From NCBI GenBank assembly GCA_026125665.1, contig JAHCKS010000010.1:1-64000 (forward strand): a DNA stretch of 64,000 nt, written 5' to 3'. Numbering within the stretch: position 1 is the stretch's first letter; each line of letters starts with the position of its first letter. Positions 44,901-52,906 of the stretch are shown piece after piece. This stretch comes from Rubrivivax sp. (GTDB taxonomy: Bacteria > Pseudomonadota > Gammaproteobacteria > Burkholderiales > Burkholderiaceae_C). The position numbers and the translations under genes were made by a program. Below the pieces are notes generated by a model. The model was not told the origin of the DNA. It searched no databases and saw only the letters and a program-made list of their open reading frames with translations.

Positions 44901-46882
44901 TCCGCCCGCGTGCGCGTCGTCACGTCGCTCTCGACGCCGAGCATGCGCATGGCGCGCTCGCTGGTGTACATGCGGTCGTTGACGAGGTCCCAGTCGAGGA
45001 TGCCGTCGTTGCTGCCCGCCACGGCGAGCGCGAAGCGCTCCTCGGACAGGCGCAGCGCCTGCTCGGTCTCCTTGCGCGGCGTCACGTCGACGCTGACGCC
45101 GGCCATGCGCAGCGGTTGCCCGTCCTCGCCGCGGAACGACTGCGCGCGGGTCAGGATCCAGCGCGGCCTGTCCTCGCCGGGCAGCACGATGCGGTACTCG
45201 AAGTCGATGCGCTCGGCCCGCCCGGCGATGCAGTCGGCCTCGATGCGCGCCAGCCCCGGCAGGTCCTCGGGGTGCACGGTGACGTGGCGGAAGTACTCCA
45301 GCCGGGTCGTCACCGTCGTGTCCTCGGGCAGGCCGAACAGGCGGTGGATCGACGGCGAGACGAAGAGCGCGTCGGACGGGATCTCCCACACCCAGTGGCC
45401 GCCGGTGAGGCCGGCCATCGCCAGCGCGTAGCGCTCTTCCGACAGGCGCAGCGCGTCCTGCGCGCGGCGGTGGGCGTCGATGTCGGTCACCGAGCCGGCC
45501 ATGCGCAGCGCGCGGCCGTCGGCGTCGCGCACGGCGACGCCGCGCACGCGCACCCAGCGCCACGGGTCGGCGCAGCCGGCGCCCGCCTGGCCGTCGATCT
45601 CCGAGTCGGCGCGCCGCACGCGGTATTCGCCGGCGTACACCGGCGTGCGGCCCTCGAGGTGGTCCTCGAGCAGCGCGATGCGGCGCGCCACGTCGTCGGG
45701 GTGCAGCCGCATCTGCCGGTGCCACTCGCTTCGCGGCTGCGTCTCGGGGCCCGGCGGCAGGCCGTAGATCTCGCGCGCACGCGGCGAGGCGTAGACGGTG
45801 TCGGTCGTGACGTCCCAGTCCCAGATGCCTTCTTCGCTGCCGGCGGCGGCCAGCGCGAAGCGCTCGCGCGAGAGCTCGAGCGAGGCACGCATCTTCGCCA
45901 GGCGCAGCAGGTGCCGGCGCAGCATCGCCAGCAGCGCCACGGCCATGGCCACCAGCGCCAGCGTGCGCCACGCGGTGCCGATGGCGCTCTCGCGCCAGCC
46001 GGCGAGGGCGGCCTTCGCCTCCCGCGTGACGACCACCGCCAGCGGCCGTTCGGCAACCTCGGCGCGAACGCCGAACACCTCGCGCCCGTCCGGTCCGCTG
46101 GCGCGGGCCACGGCCGCGGGGTCGCGCCGCCATGCGGTGGCCAGCAGGTCGAAGGCGGCGTGGCGCTGGCCGAGGCCGGCCGCATCGGGCGGCTGGCGCG
46201 CGACGAGCGTGCCGTCGGCGTGCACCAGCGTGATCACGGTGCCGGGCTCGGGCCGGATGTCGTGGTAGAAGTTCTGGAAGTAGTCGACGCGCACGCTCGC
46301 GGCGATGCCGCCGGCGAAGCGGCCGTCGGCGGCCTCGAGCCGGCGCGCCACCGGCACGAACCACGTGCTGGAGAGCAGGCGGCCCGCACGCGCCGGGCCG
46401 AGCAGCAGCGCGTGCCCACGCTGCGCGCGCAGCCACTGGAAGGCGGGGTCGGCGGAGAAGTCGGCCGGCGGCTGCGGCGGCTCGGGCGCGAGCGAGTGCG
46501 CGACGAGGAGGCCTTCGGCGTCAAAGAGGGCCAGCGCCTCGGCCTGCACGAGGCCCAGCGCCTGGTTCTTCAGGTAGCCGTGCAGGTCAGCCGGTGCGAG
46601 GCGGCCGACGAGGCCGGCGCGGTGGTCTTCGGCCACCTGCCGCAGCACGCCGTCCACCGCCTGCAGGCTGCGCGCCGCCTGCTCGGCCAGCATGCGCGCC
46701 TGCGCCTGCAGGTCGCGCCCGGCGTCCGCCACCGCCTGGCGGTAGCTGCGCACGATGTCGTAGACCGACAGCGCGGTGATGGCCAGCACGAGCAGCGCGC
46801 CCGCCGCGGCGATGCGGCGCCACGGCCACCAGGGGTCGGTGCCGGACGCTGCGGGCCGCGCGGGCAGGTCGCGCTCGTTCAC
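41915..46882 (-). CDS. Hybrid histidine kinase with Cache-like sensor and seven tandem PAS domains
   Basis: A 1655-residue sensor kinase. A first membrane helix (about 21-43), a periplasmic Cache-like domain to about 300, and a second helix (about 304-324) precede seven PAS/PAC units of about 125 residues, each opening with the pattern RFALAVAGSNDGILDWDL or a variant and closing with AGSVTDIDA(R/Q)KR. The kinase core has phospho-His about 1296 (GGIAHDFNNILAAILGY), NLTANAVQAM, RDTGCGIAP and GTGLGLSLV; a receiver with Asp about 1586 (LSDESMPEMTG) ends it. The GTG at 46882 starts just before the first helix, 14 bp after the receiver-protein gene. Confidence 0.92.
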   Translation of the reverse strand: MNERDLPARPAASGTDPWWPWRRIAAAGALLVLAITALSVYDIVRSYRQAVADAGRDLQAQARMLAEQAARSLQAVDGVLRQVAEDHRAGLVGRLAPADLHGYLKNQALGLVQAEALALFDAEGLLVAHSLAPEPPQPPADFSADPAFQWLRAQRGHALLLGPARAGRLLSSTWFVPVARRLEAADGRFAGGIAASVRVDYFQNFYHDIRPEPGTVITLVHADGTLVARQPPDAAGLGQRHAAFDLLATAWRRDPAAVARASGPDGREVFGVRAEVAERPLAVVVTREAKAALAGWRESAIGTAWRTLALVAMAVALLAMLRRHLLRLAKMRASLELSRERFALAAAGSEEGIWDWDVTTDTVYASPRAREIYGLPPGPETQPRSEWHRQMRLHPDDVARRIALLEDHLEGRTPVYAGEYRVRRADSEIDGQAGAGCADPWRWVRVRGVAVRDADGRALRMAGSVTDIDAHRRAQDALRLSEERYALAMAGLTGGHWVWEIPSDALFVSPSIHRLFGLPEDTTVTTRLEYFRHVTVHPEDLPGLARIEADCIAGRAERIDFEYRIVLPGEDRPRWILTRAQSFRGEDGQPLRMAGVSVDVTPRKETEQALRLSEERFALAVAGSNDGILDWDLVNDRMYTSERAMRMLGVESDVTTRTRAEWMALLEIHPEDRERHAEDLRRHLEGTSDVRDGEYRVRVAGAWRWLRVRMICVRDAEGRPTRLAGSVSDIDAYKRVEAALRESEERYAFAMTGSNEGHWVWDFGTQQVYVSARLAQLFWLGEESRVVPAAQYFDLIPLHAEDRERVHRARGEHVAGLTPRLDHEFRVVHAVSGELRWVHTRAQCFRDEDGRPLRLAGSTVDITARKRAEEALRRSEERYALAVAGSDDGVWDWDLDAGIAFESARARQLQGLPPGPEVQTVDELVASLRVHPDDAPRRAEGIRAHLAGETPAYECDYRVLHDDGQYRWIHVRALCIRDATGRPYRMAGSVTDIDARKRAEEARRQSEERFALAVAGSKDGILDWDVVNDRMYVSERALQIVGIEVTTPIATQREWADALMPRLHPEDAARLAAELRAYPDAHPPLHEGEYRVRAEGAGGSGGWRWIRFRGMSIRDGQQRPVRWAGSLSDIDAQKKTEEALRRSDERYQLAVAGSDQGLWDWDLVTDSLFLSARAQQLLWLEPGAPQRPRREWIALTPYHPDDIAPVREAIAAYLRGGTRSFKVEYRVRHHGGSWHWYRQRGIAVRDELGRPTRMAGSMEDITDRKNADAERDRLEAKLRQAQKLEAIGTLAGGIAHDFNNILAAILGYGEMAVKDAAPGSSQRRHIEAAISAGMRAKSLVERILAFSRSGIGERIPVHVQSVVGEALDQLQASLPAGITVQRRLDCGDSAVLGDPTQVHQVVMNLTANAVQAMRSQGTLEVALERVHETEPDCMTGPLPEGHYVRLRVRDTGCGIAPQVLERIFDPFFTTKEVGVGTGLGLSLVHGIVSDLGGGIGVVSELGAGSTFTVYLPWQSCVAPAAKEKSAEAPAGHGETVLLVDDEEALVRLGEEMIAELGYEPVGFTSSRAALEVFRATPGRFDAVLSDESMPEMTGSELARAIRELRADIPIVLMSGYVTPALNQRARDTGVAEVLAKPLVARDIARSLAGALRNGG

Positions 46883-46896
46883 GCTCGGCGAAGTCG

Positions 46897-47406
46897 TCAG
46901 CAGCGGCGGCCTGCAAGCACCCGGCGCACCGCGACCAGCAGCGTCTCGCGCGTGGTGGGCTTGGCGACGACGCAGTCCACGCCCAGCGTGCGCGAGACGC
47001 CACCGCACGTCTCCACGCTGGAGAAGAAGGCGGGCGACAAGGCGATGATGGGCACCCCCGGATGGCGCGAGGCGAGCTCGCGGATCGAGTCTACGCCGCC
47101 GTTGCGGCGCGGATGGGGGAGGTCGACGATGACGACGTCGGGCGCGGCCGGCGGTGCCGGCGGCGCCGCCGTCACGGCCAGCCCCTCGGGGGCGAGCCAC
47201 TCGTCGATGAGCTGCGCGAGCAGCGGGTCGGCATCGACGAGTAGCGCGCGGCGCTGCGGCGTGCCTTCGGTCGCGGGCGTCGGTGGGGTGGGCGGCGCCG
47301 GCAGCGGCGGCGCCGGGGGCGCGTCGTTCATGGGGTGGGCGAAGTCATCAGTTCCCATCTTCGGGCTGGCCGGCGTCGCCGCGGTTTCACCGTTGCGGTG
47401 CCGCAT
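46897..47406 (-). CDS. Stand-alone receiver-domain protein
   Basis: A 169-residue protein with a Pro-rich N-terminal region (about 28-47) followed by a receiver-like domain: ALLVDADPLLAQLIDEWL, VVIVDLPHPRRNGG (acceptor Asp region), IIALSPAFF and VVAKPTTRETL (conserved Lys). It has no output domain, so it probably shuttles phosphate or tunes the kinase encoded 14 bp downstream. The ATG at 47406 is backed by GGGAGG at an 11-base spacing; internal ATGs at 47358 and 47331 are alternatives. Confidence 0.8.
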   Translation of the reverse strand: MRHRNGETAATPASPKMGTDDFAHPMNDAPPAPPLPAPPTPPTPATEGTPQRRALLVDADPLLAQLIDEWLAPEGLAVTAAPPAPPAAPDVVIVDLPHPRRNGGVDSIRELASRHPGVPIIALSPAFFSSVETCGGVSRTLGVDCVVAKPTTRETLLVAVRRVLAGRRC

Positions 47407-47625
47407 TACGTTTGAAACCTCCCGCCCGCGGGGCTGCGGGCTTGCCCGACCCGGCGCCTTCGGTCGATGGCAGCGGTTGCAGATGTGACGGCCGCGCCCG
47501 GCACTGAAATGGCAGCGGCACCGCCGCGACGAACAGTACGTGCCTGAAGCGCACTCGTCACGCGCAGCTCACGAACATCGCGGCCCGGCAACGGGCGCAC
47601 CCGAAAGCCCCGAGGGAGAAGCACC

Positions 47626-48048
47626 GTGCAGCCCCTGCACCCCCCGCACGCAGACTGGCCGCCTGGAACGCACCTGGTCTCGCCGCGCCGCGGCTACCAG
47701 CACCACGGCCTGTACGCGGGTGAAGGCCGCGTCATCCACTACGCCGGCTTCGGCCGCGCGTTCCGCCGCGGCCCGGTGGAGGAAGTGAGCCTGGCGCGCT
47801 TCACGCGCGGGCGCGGCGTGCACGTGCAACCGCATGCCACCCCCGCCTTCGCCGGCGAGAGCGCCGTGGCGCGTGCGCGCACGCGCCTGGGCGAGGACCG
47901 CTACCGCTTCTGGAGCAACAACTGCGAGCACCTCGTGCAGTGGGCCCTGAACGGCACGCCGCGCAGCACGCAGGTGGAGCGCTGGGTCTCGGGCTGGCGG
48001 CGCCTGCTCGGCCGCTTCGCGATGGCGGCGGTGCCGGCCGCGCGCTGA
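47626..48048 (+). CDS. LRAT/NC-domain (NlpC/P60-superfamily) protein
   Basis: A 140-residue thiol hydrolase/acyltransferase-fold protein. The permuted papain-like triad is visible: His26/27 in GYQHHGLYAGEG, His38 in VIHYAG, and Cys100 in WSNNCEHLVQWAL. It therefore belongs with lecithin:retinol acyltransferase-like proteins, which may act on membrane lipids or lipoproteins. The C-terminal stretch VSGWRRLLGRFAMAAV could be an amphipathic membrane anchor. The GTG at 47626 has GAGGGAGAAG upstream. It is divergent from the receiver-protein gene. Substrate unknown. Confidence 0.85.
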   Translation: MQPLHPPHADWPPGTHLVSPRRGYQHHGLYAGEGRVIHYAGFGRAFRRGPVEEVSLARFTRGRGVHVQPHATPAFAGESAVARARTRLGEDRYRFWSNNCEHLVQWALNGTPRSTQVERWVSGWRRLLGRFAMAAVPAAR

Positions 48049-48090
48049 GCCGGCAAGCGCGCCGGGTGCTGGCGGCGCCGGGGCCACGTT

Positions 48091-48110
48091 GCAGGCGTCC
48101 AGACGCCTGC
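48091..48110. terminator. Hairpin between converging genes
   Basis: GCAGGCGT-CCAG-ACGCCTGC forms a perfect 8-bp stem with a four-base loop, 42 bp after the LRAT-type gene and about 100 bp from the end of the DUF2917 gene. Terminator role is inferred from position; no T tract follows. Confidence 0.5.
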
Positions 48111-48217
48111 CGACCCCGAGGCGATGAAGAGTTGAGGCAAGGACACCGCGGCCCTCCGCGGATGAAGCCCAGGCTCGAGCCCGGCCACGAGCCCTGCGTC
48201 GAGCTCGAGACGCGGTG

Positions 48218-48628
48218 TCAGGCGCGCGCGGCAGCAGCAAGGCGGGCGAACCCGCGACGCAGCAGGCCCCACAGCGCCTGCATTGCATCGGCCACGGCCT
48301 GCTGCCGCAGCGCCAGCGCCTCGCGCTCGTACTCGCTGACGCTGCGCGGTTGCTCCGGCAAGGCGGGAGCCGCGCCCGCCGCTGCGGTGCGGCCGGCGGG
48401 CTCGAACAGCATGATGCGCGAGTCGTGCAGTGCCTCCACGACCGCCAGGCCCGTGCCCTTCAGCACGACGCTGTCGCCGGGGCCGAGCACCTTGTCCTCC
48501 ATGTCGCCGGCTTCGGTGACCCAGACGCGACCGCTGAAGACGGCCACGGCACGCCCGGCACCCTGCGGCAGCGCGAGCAGCGCGCGCCGCGCCAGGGGCG
48601 TGAGCGACAGGTCTTGCGTGTGTGCCAT
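48218..48628 (-). CDS. DUF2917-domain protein
   Basis: A 136-residue protein with the DUF2917 core: a cupin-like stretch VFSGRVWVTEAGDMEDKVL, PGDSVVLKGTGLAVVEAL, then an alanine-rich helical C-terminus. The family is common in Burkholderiales; function is unknown, possibly a small beta-barrel regulator. It is downstream of an OmpR-type regulator gene on the same strand (132 bp gap) and may be its target. Confidence 0.82.
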   Translation of the reverse strand: MAHTQDLSLTPLARRALLALPQGAGRAVAVFSGRVWVTEAGDMEDKVLGPGDSVVLKGTGLAVVEALHDSRIMLFEPAGRTAAAGAAPALPEQPRSVSEYEREALALRQQAVADAMQALWGLLRRGFARLAAAARA

Positions 48629-48760
48629 CGTCGTTGCTCCATCGATCGTCGGGATCCGACGGGAAGGAGCATCGCGGCAGCCCGTTGCAGCATCCTTGCG
48701 CTGCGGCGCGCCTGGCGTTGCACCTGCAACGCGCGGGCGCCGGCGCGCGGCCGGCGACGT

Positions 48761-49597
48761 TCAGCGCACGACTTCGACCGGCGTGTCGAACAGATAACCG
48801 ACGCCGCGCTCGGTCTTGATGAACACCGGCCGCGCCGGCTCGGGTTCGATCTTGCGGCGCAGGCGCAGGATCTGCACGTCGATCGAGCGGTCGTAGACCT
48901 CGGCGTTGTGCAGCCGCGAGAGGTCGAGCAGCTGGTCGCGCGAAAGCACGCGCTGCGGCGCCGAGACGAACGCGGCAAGCAGGCTGAACTCGCCGTTCGT
49001 CAGCTCGACTTGGCGGCCGTCGGCGCCGCGCAGGCGGCGCAGCGGCACGTTCAGCTCCCACGGCCCGAAGCGGTAGGCACGCACCTTGGCGATGGCGTCG
49101 GCCACCGTGGCGCGCGACTGCGCGCGTCGCAGCAGCGCACGGATGCGCGCCAGCAGCTCGCGCGGGCTGAACGGCTTGGTGAGGTAGTCGTCGGCGCCGA
49201 GCTCGAGGCCCATCACGCGGTCGGCTTCCTCGGCGCGGCCGGTGAGCATGAGGATCGGGATGGCCGAGGTCTCGCGCAGGCGCCGCGCGATGGCCATGCC
49301 GTCCTCGCCGGGCAGGCGCAGGTCGAGCACGACGAGGTCGATCGTCTCGCGGGCCAGCACGTGGTCGAACTCGCGGCCGCTGGCCACCGCCGTGCAGCGC
49401 AGCTCGTTCTCGCGCAGGTAGTCGGTGAGCAGCGCGCGGATCGCCGGGTCGTCGTCGAGCGCCAGCACGTGCGGCGCCACGGCCACGCCGCCCACGGCGA
49501 CCGGGCCACCGAGCACGGCCGGCGCCTGCGCCGACAGGGCCAACGCGGCCGGCGGAGCGCTCGGGGCCGTCGGCGAGGAGTGGGCTTCGGTGAACAT
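48761..49597 (-). CDS. OmpR/PhoB-family response regulator
   Basis: A 278-residue two-component regulator. A 40-residue Ala/Pro-rich lead precedes the receiver domain: VLALDDDPAIRALLTDYL, acceptor Asp in LVVLDLRLPGEDGM, and LTKPFSPREL. The winged-helix domain contains VELTNGEFSLLAAFV, RVLSRDQLLDLSR, YDRSIDVQILRLRRKI and TERGVGYLF, standard for the family. The ATG at 49597 is chosen; longer frames are antisense to the lipoprotein gene. No histidine kinase gene is adjacent, so its partner is elsewhere, possibly one of the nearby orphan-type kinases. Confidence 0.93.
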   Translation of the reverse strand: MFTEAHSSPTAPSAPPAALALSAQAPAVLGGPVAVGGVAVAPHVLALDDDPAIRALLTDYLRENELRCTAVASGREFDHVLARETIDLVVLDLRLPGEDGMAIARRLRETSAIPILMLTGRAEEADRVMGLELGADDYLTKPFSPRELLARIRALLRRAQSRATVADAIAKVRAYRFGPWELNVPLRRLRGADGRQVELTNGEFSLLAAFVSAPQRVLSRDQLLDLSRLHNAEVYDRSIDVQILRLRRKIEPEPARPVFIKTERGVGYLFDTPVEVVR

Positions 49598-49712
49598 GGC
49601 CGGCGATCGTTCGCTGCCTTCGTTGCGCGACCGTTGCGTCGCGAAGCCGCTTCGTTGCAGATGAAATCGGCGGCGTGGCCGGGCGCCTCGTGCCCTGTGA
49701 GAAGCTGGACAC

Positions 49713-50288
49713 ATGCACCCTGCTCGCCCGTTCCTCCTGCCCCTGCTTCGTGCGTTGGCACGGCCGGCGTGCCTCATGGCGCTGCTCGGCACGCTGCCCG
49801 GATGTGCCTCGCTGCCCGCGCCGGGCGAGACGGTGACCGTGGCCGTGCATGCGCCGATCACGCCGCACGACCTGACGCGGCGCCGCCAGATCGCCGCGGC
49901 CCGCCCGGCGCTTCAGGCCGCAGGCATCGGCGAGGCCGACGTCGCCGCCGGCCGCGTGCTCTTCGTGCATTGCGCCGTGACGAGCGACGGCTGGTGGGAC
50001 AGCCTGGCCGTGCTGCCGCCGGGCTTTGCCGGCTCGCTCGACGGCCGCGCGTTGACGCTGCAGGTGGCGGACCGCGGCGACAACGACCGCCTCCCGGTGA
50101 ACCGTGTCGTCGCCGTGGCGCAGCCGCGGCTCGGCCCGGGCGGCCTCGCCTACCGGGCCATCCCCGACTGGCGCGAGCGGGGCCTGCGCAACAACTTCGA
50201 GGAGCAGCCGCCGGCCGGCGGCCCGCGTGCGGCCTACCTCATCGTGCAGGGCTCGTGGCTCGTGCGCTGCCGGCAGCCCGGAGGGTGA
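49713..50288 (+). CDS. Lipoprotein of unknown function
   Basis: A 191-residue exported protein. The N-terminal region has a basic start and a hydrophobic core ending in a lipobox-like LGTLPGC, so it is probably lipid-anchored. The mature part contains VTVAVHAPITPHDLTRRRQI, VLFVHCAVTSDGWWDSLAVL and YLIVQGSWLVRCRQPGG. I recognise no family. It is divergent from the response regulator, sharing a 115-bp promoter region, and could be regulated by it. Confidence 0.65.
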   Translation: MHPARPFLLPLLRALARPACLMALLGTLPGCASLPAPGETVTVAVHAPITPHDLTRRRQIAAARPALQAAGIGEADVAAGRVLFVHCAVTSDGWWDSLAVLPPGFAGSLDGRALTLQVADRGDNDRLPVNRVVAVAQPRLGPGGLAYRAIPDWRERGLRNNFEEQPPAGGPRAAYLIVQGSWLVRCRQPGG

Positions 50289-50310
50289 GCCGCGCCGGCG
50301 CGCGCCGGAG

Positions 50311-50694
50311 TCAGCGCGGCGTCTCGTTCGTCTGCGCGTAGGCGCTGGCGCGTTCGTGCTCCAGCGGCCGCACCTCGAGGCTCAGGCCGCAGGCAACGCA
50401 CGGGTTCTGCGCCGCCAGCGCCACGGCTTCCTCCAGGCTCGCGGCGCGGAAGAACCAGTAGCCGCCGACGACCTCCTTCGCCTCGGTGAACGGGCCGTCG
50501 AGCACGCCGTCGCGCGAGACGAGCCGGCACGGCGTGGCCAGGCGGTGCCCGCGCAAGGCGCGGCCCTCGGCGAGCAGCCGCTCGTACCACGCGTAGAAGG
50601 CGTCGATGGCGGCCTGGATGCGCTCGGGCGGCAGTGCGGGGTCCCACCGGCCGCGCGAGAGGACGAGGTAGTCGTGCAGTTCGGGGGTGGTCAT
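50311..50694 (-). CDS. YCII-like domain protein (DGPF-type)
   Basis: A 127-residue protein of the YCII/PhnB-like group: HDYLVLSRGRWD at the start, GHRLATPCRLVSRDGVLDGP then FTEAKEVVGGYWFFRAASLE (the DGPF-TE-KE-GG signature typical of DGPFAETKE proteins), and ARNP-like AQNPCVACGLSLEVRPLE. Members often sit beside ECF sigma factors, but none is present here. Function is unknown. It is divergent from the tautomerase gene. Confidence 0.85.
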   Translation of the reverse strand: MTTPELHDYLVLSRGRWDPALPPERIQAAIDAFYAWYERLLAEGRALRGHRLATPCRLVSRDGVLDGPFTEAKEVVGGYWFFRAASLEEAVALAAQNPCVACGLSLEVRPLEHERASAYAQTNETPR

Positions 50695-50931
50695 GGCGAC
50701 GTCGGGGCCGGTGCGGCCAGGGCAGCGGGAGCGGGCTGCGCCGGATCGTAGAAGAACTCTTCGCGCACGATGCGCCCGCCCTGCCCCTGCTGCCCTGCGC
50801 GGCAGCGGCCGGCGCGGTCTTGCACTCGCTGCAAAACGACGTTGGCGCGGCTGCGCTTTCCCGCAGCGCTTCCGCCTTCTAGATTGCGCGCCGCGTCGGC
50901 ACCTGGCCGGCAACGAGAGAGAACCGACACC

Positions 50932-51363
50932 ATGCCCACGCTGACCCTGAAGATCACCCCGCCCGTGGACGCCACACGGGCGCGAGCCCTGGCCACCGCG
51001 CTCACAAGCCTGAGCACCACGCTGCTCGGCAAGCGACGCGAAGTCACCGCCGTCGTCGTCGAGCCGCTGCCCGCCGGGCAGTGGTTCGTCGATGGCCGCA
51101 TCCCTTCGCGCCCGACGGCGCTGCTGGCGATCGACGTCACCGCGGGCACCAACAGCGCCGACGAGAAGGCGCGTTTCGTCGCCGCAGCCTACGCCGAGCT
51201 GCAGCGCCAGCTGGCGCCCGAAGCGGGGCTGGAGCCGGCGAGCTACGTGCAGGTGCATGAGCTGGCCGCCACCGACTGGGGCTACGGCGGGCTCACGCAG
51301 GCCGAGCGCGCGGCGCAGCGCCAGGCGCCCGCCACCGCCATCACCGCCACGGCAGTGGCCTGA
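50932..51363 (+). CDS. Tautomerase-family protein
   Basis: A 143-residue protein of the 4-oxalocrotonate tautomerase superfamily. After Met removal the N-terminal Pro (MPTLTLKITPP) would be the catalytic base. It is about twice the size of a single 4-OT unit, like the fused beta-alpha-beta members, with a second unit around TALLAIDVTAGTNSADEKARF. The start at 50932 is set by the requirement for Pro2. It lies upstream of the MmgE/PrpD gene and may share its transcript. Substrate not predictable. Confidence 0.82.
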   Translation: MPTLTLKITPPVDATRARALATALTSLSTTLLGKRREVTAVVVEPLPAGQWFVDGRIPSRPTALLAIDVTAGTNSADEKARFVAAAYAELQRQLAPEAGLEPASYVQVHELAATDWGYGGLTQAERAAQRQAPATAITATAVA

Positions 51364-51439
51364 GCTCCGCCGGGCCGGCACCTGCGAAGATGGCGCCCGG
51401 CGCCGGCGTCGCGGGCGCCGGTCCACCCGGAGCTCCCGC

Positions 51440-52810
51440 ATGACCGACCTCGACCCTGGCCGCCGGCTTGCCGAGTTCGCGGCCACTCTCGCCTTCGAAC
51501 ACATCCCCGCCCCGGTGCTGCGTCGCGCCGAGGACCTGCTGCTCGACTGGCTCGGCAGCGCGCTGGCCGGCAAGGGTGCGCGGCCCGTCGAGGCGATCTG
51601 CGAGGTCTACGAGTCGATGGGACCGGCGGACGGCCCCTGCGAGGTGCTGATCCATCGCCGCACGACGAGCCCGATGGTCGCCGCCGCCTGCAACGCCGCG
51701 GCTTCGCACTTCGCCGAGCAGGACGACGTGCACAACGGCTCGGTCTTCCATCCCGCGGCGGTCGTCTTCCCGGCGGCGCTGGCCACCGCGCAGGCCCTTG
51801 GCGGCTCCGGGCGCGAGCTGCTCGTGGCCGCGGTGGCGGGCTACGAGGTCGGCATCCGCGTCGGCGAGTTCCTCGGGCGCAGCCACTACAAGATCTTCCA
51901 CACCACCGGCACCGCGGGCACGCTGGCCGCCGCGGCCGCGGCGGGCAGGCTGCTCGGGCTGGACGCGGCGCGCATGGCGCACGCCTTCGGCAGCGCCGGC
52001 ACGCAGGCGGCCGGCCTGTGGGAGTTCCTGGGCGACGGCGCGGACTCCAAGCAGCTGCACACCGCCCACGCGTCGTCGAGCGGGCTGATGTCGGCGTGGC
52101 TCGCGCGCGAGGGCCTCACCGGTGCGAACCGCATCCTCGACGGTGCGCGGGGCCTGGCCGCGGGCATGTCGCGCGATGCGCAGCCGGCGCGGCTGACCGA
52201 CCGGCTCGGGCAGCGCTGGGCGACCGCCGAGACGTCGTTCAAGTTCCACGCGTCCTGCCGGCACACGCACCCCGCCGCCGACGCGCTGCTGCAGGTGATG
52301 CGTTCGCACGGCCTGGAGGCGCCCGACATCGAGCAGGTGACCGCGCACGTGCACCAGGGCGCCATCGACGTGCTGGGGCCGGTGGTGGCACCGGCCACCG
52401 TGCACCAGTCGAAGTTCTCGATGGGCACGGTGCTCGGCCTGATCGCCGTGCACGGCCGCGCGGGCCTCGCCGAGTTCGACCAGCACTTCCGCTCGCCCGA
52501 AGTCGTGGCGTTCCGCCAGCGCGTGGCGATGCAGCTCGACGCCGAGGTCGACGGCGCGTACCCGCAGCGCTGGATTGGCAAGGTGAGCGTGACGACCACG
52601 CGCGGCGAGCGGTTCGAAGGTCGCGTCGACGAGCCCAAGGGCGACCCGGGCAACACGCTGACGCGGCCGCAGGTCGAGGAGAAGGCGGTGCGGCTGGCGC
52701 TCTATGCCGGCGCGGCGACGCAGGCCGAGATGGAGGTGCTGGCACGCCGGGTGTGGGGCCTGGAGGCGGCACCGTCGGTAGGCACGCTGCTGCAGGGCGC
52801 GCCGCCGTAG
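51440..52810 (+). CDS. MmgE/PrpD-family protein
   Basis: A 456-residue protein of the 2-methylcitrate dehydratase/cis-aconitate decarboxylase family. Typical segments are LLDWLGSALAGKGARPV, FAEQDDVHNGSVFHPAAVV, VAGYEVGIRVGEFLG, GTAGTLAAAAAAGRLLGLD, FKFHASCRHTHPAAD and PKGDPGNTL. No prpB or prpC is nearby, so it is not assigned to the methylcitrate cycle. It follows the tautomerase gene by 76 bp, a pairing consistent with metabolism of an unsaturated acid. Confidence 0.9.
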   Translation: MTDLDPGRRLAEFAATLAFEHIPAPVLRRAEDLLLDWLGSALAGKGARPVEAICEVYESMGPADGPCEVLIHRRTTSPMVAAACNAAASHFAEQDDVHNGSVFHPAAVVFPAALATAQALGGSGRELLVAAVAGYEVGIRVGEFLGRSHYKIFHTTGTAGTLAAAAAAGRLLGLDAARMAHAFGSAGTQAAGLWEFLGDGADSKQLHTAHASSSGLMSAWLAREGLTGANRILDGARGLAAGMSRDAQPARLTDRLGQRWATAETSFKFHASCRHTHPAADALLQVMRSHGLEAPDIEQVTAHVHQGAIDVLGPVVAPATVHQSKFSMGTVLGLIAVHGRAGLAEFDQHFRSPEVVAFRQRVAMQLDAEVDGAYPQRWIGKVSVTTTRGERFEGRVDEPKGDPGNTLTRPQVEEKAVRLALYAGAATQAEMEVLARRVWGLEAAPSVGTLLQGAPP

Positions 52811-52906
52811 GCGGGGCGGACCGCGGCGCGCCCCGGTTGTGTGCATCGCGAGTCCTGCATTACCCTGCGCAGCGCCGCGCGGCGGCGAGAACAACAGGGA
52901 GGGAGG

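Noticed and set aside
42287-47488. Two very long frames (806 and 884 residues) antisense to the seven-PAS kinase
   Set aside because: Their periodic look is the mirror of the PAS repeats; no domain is recognisable.
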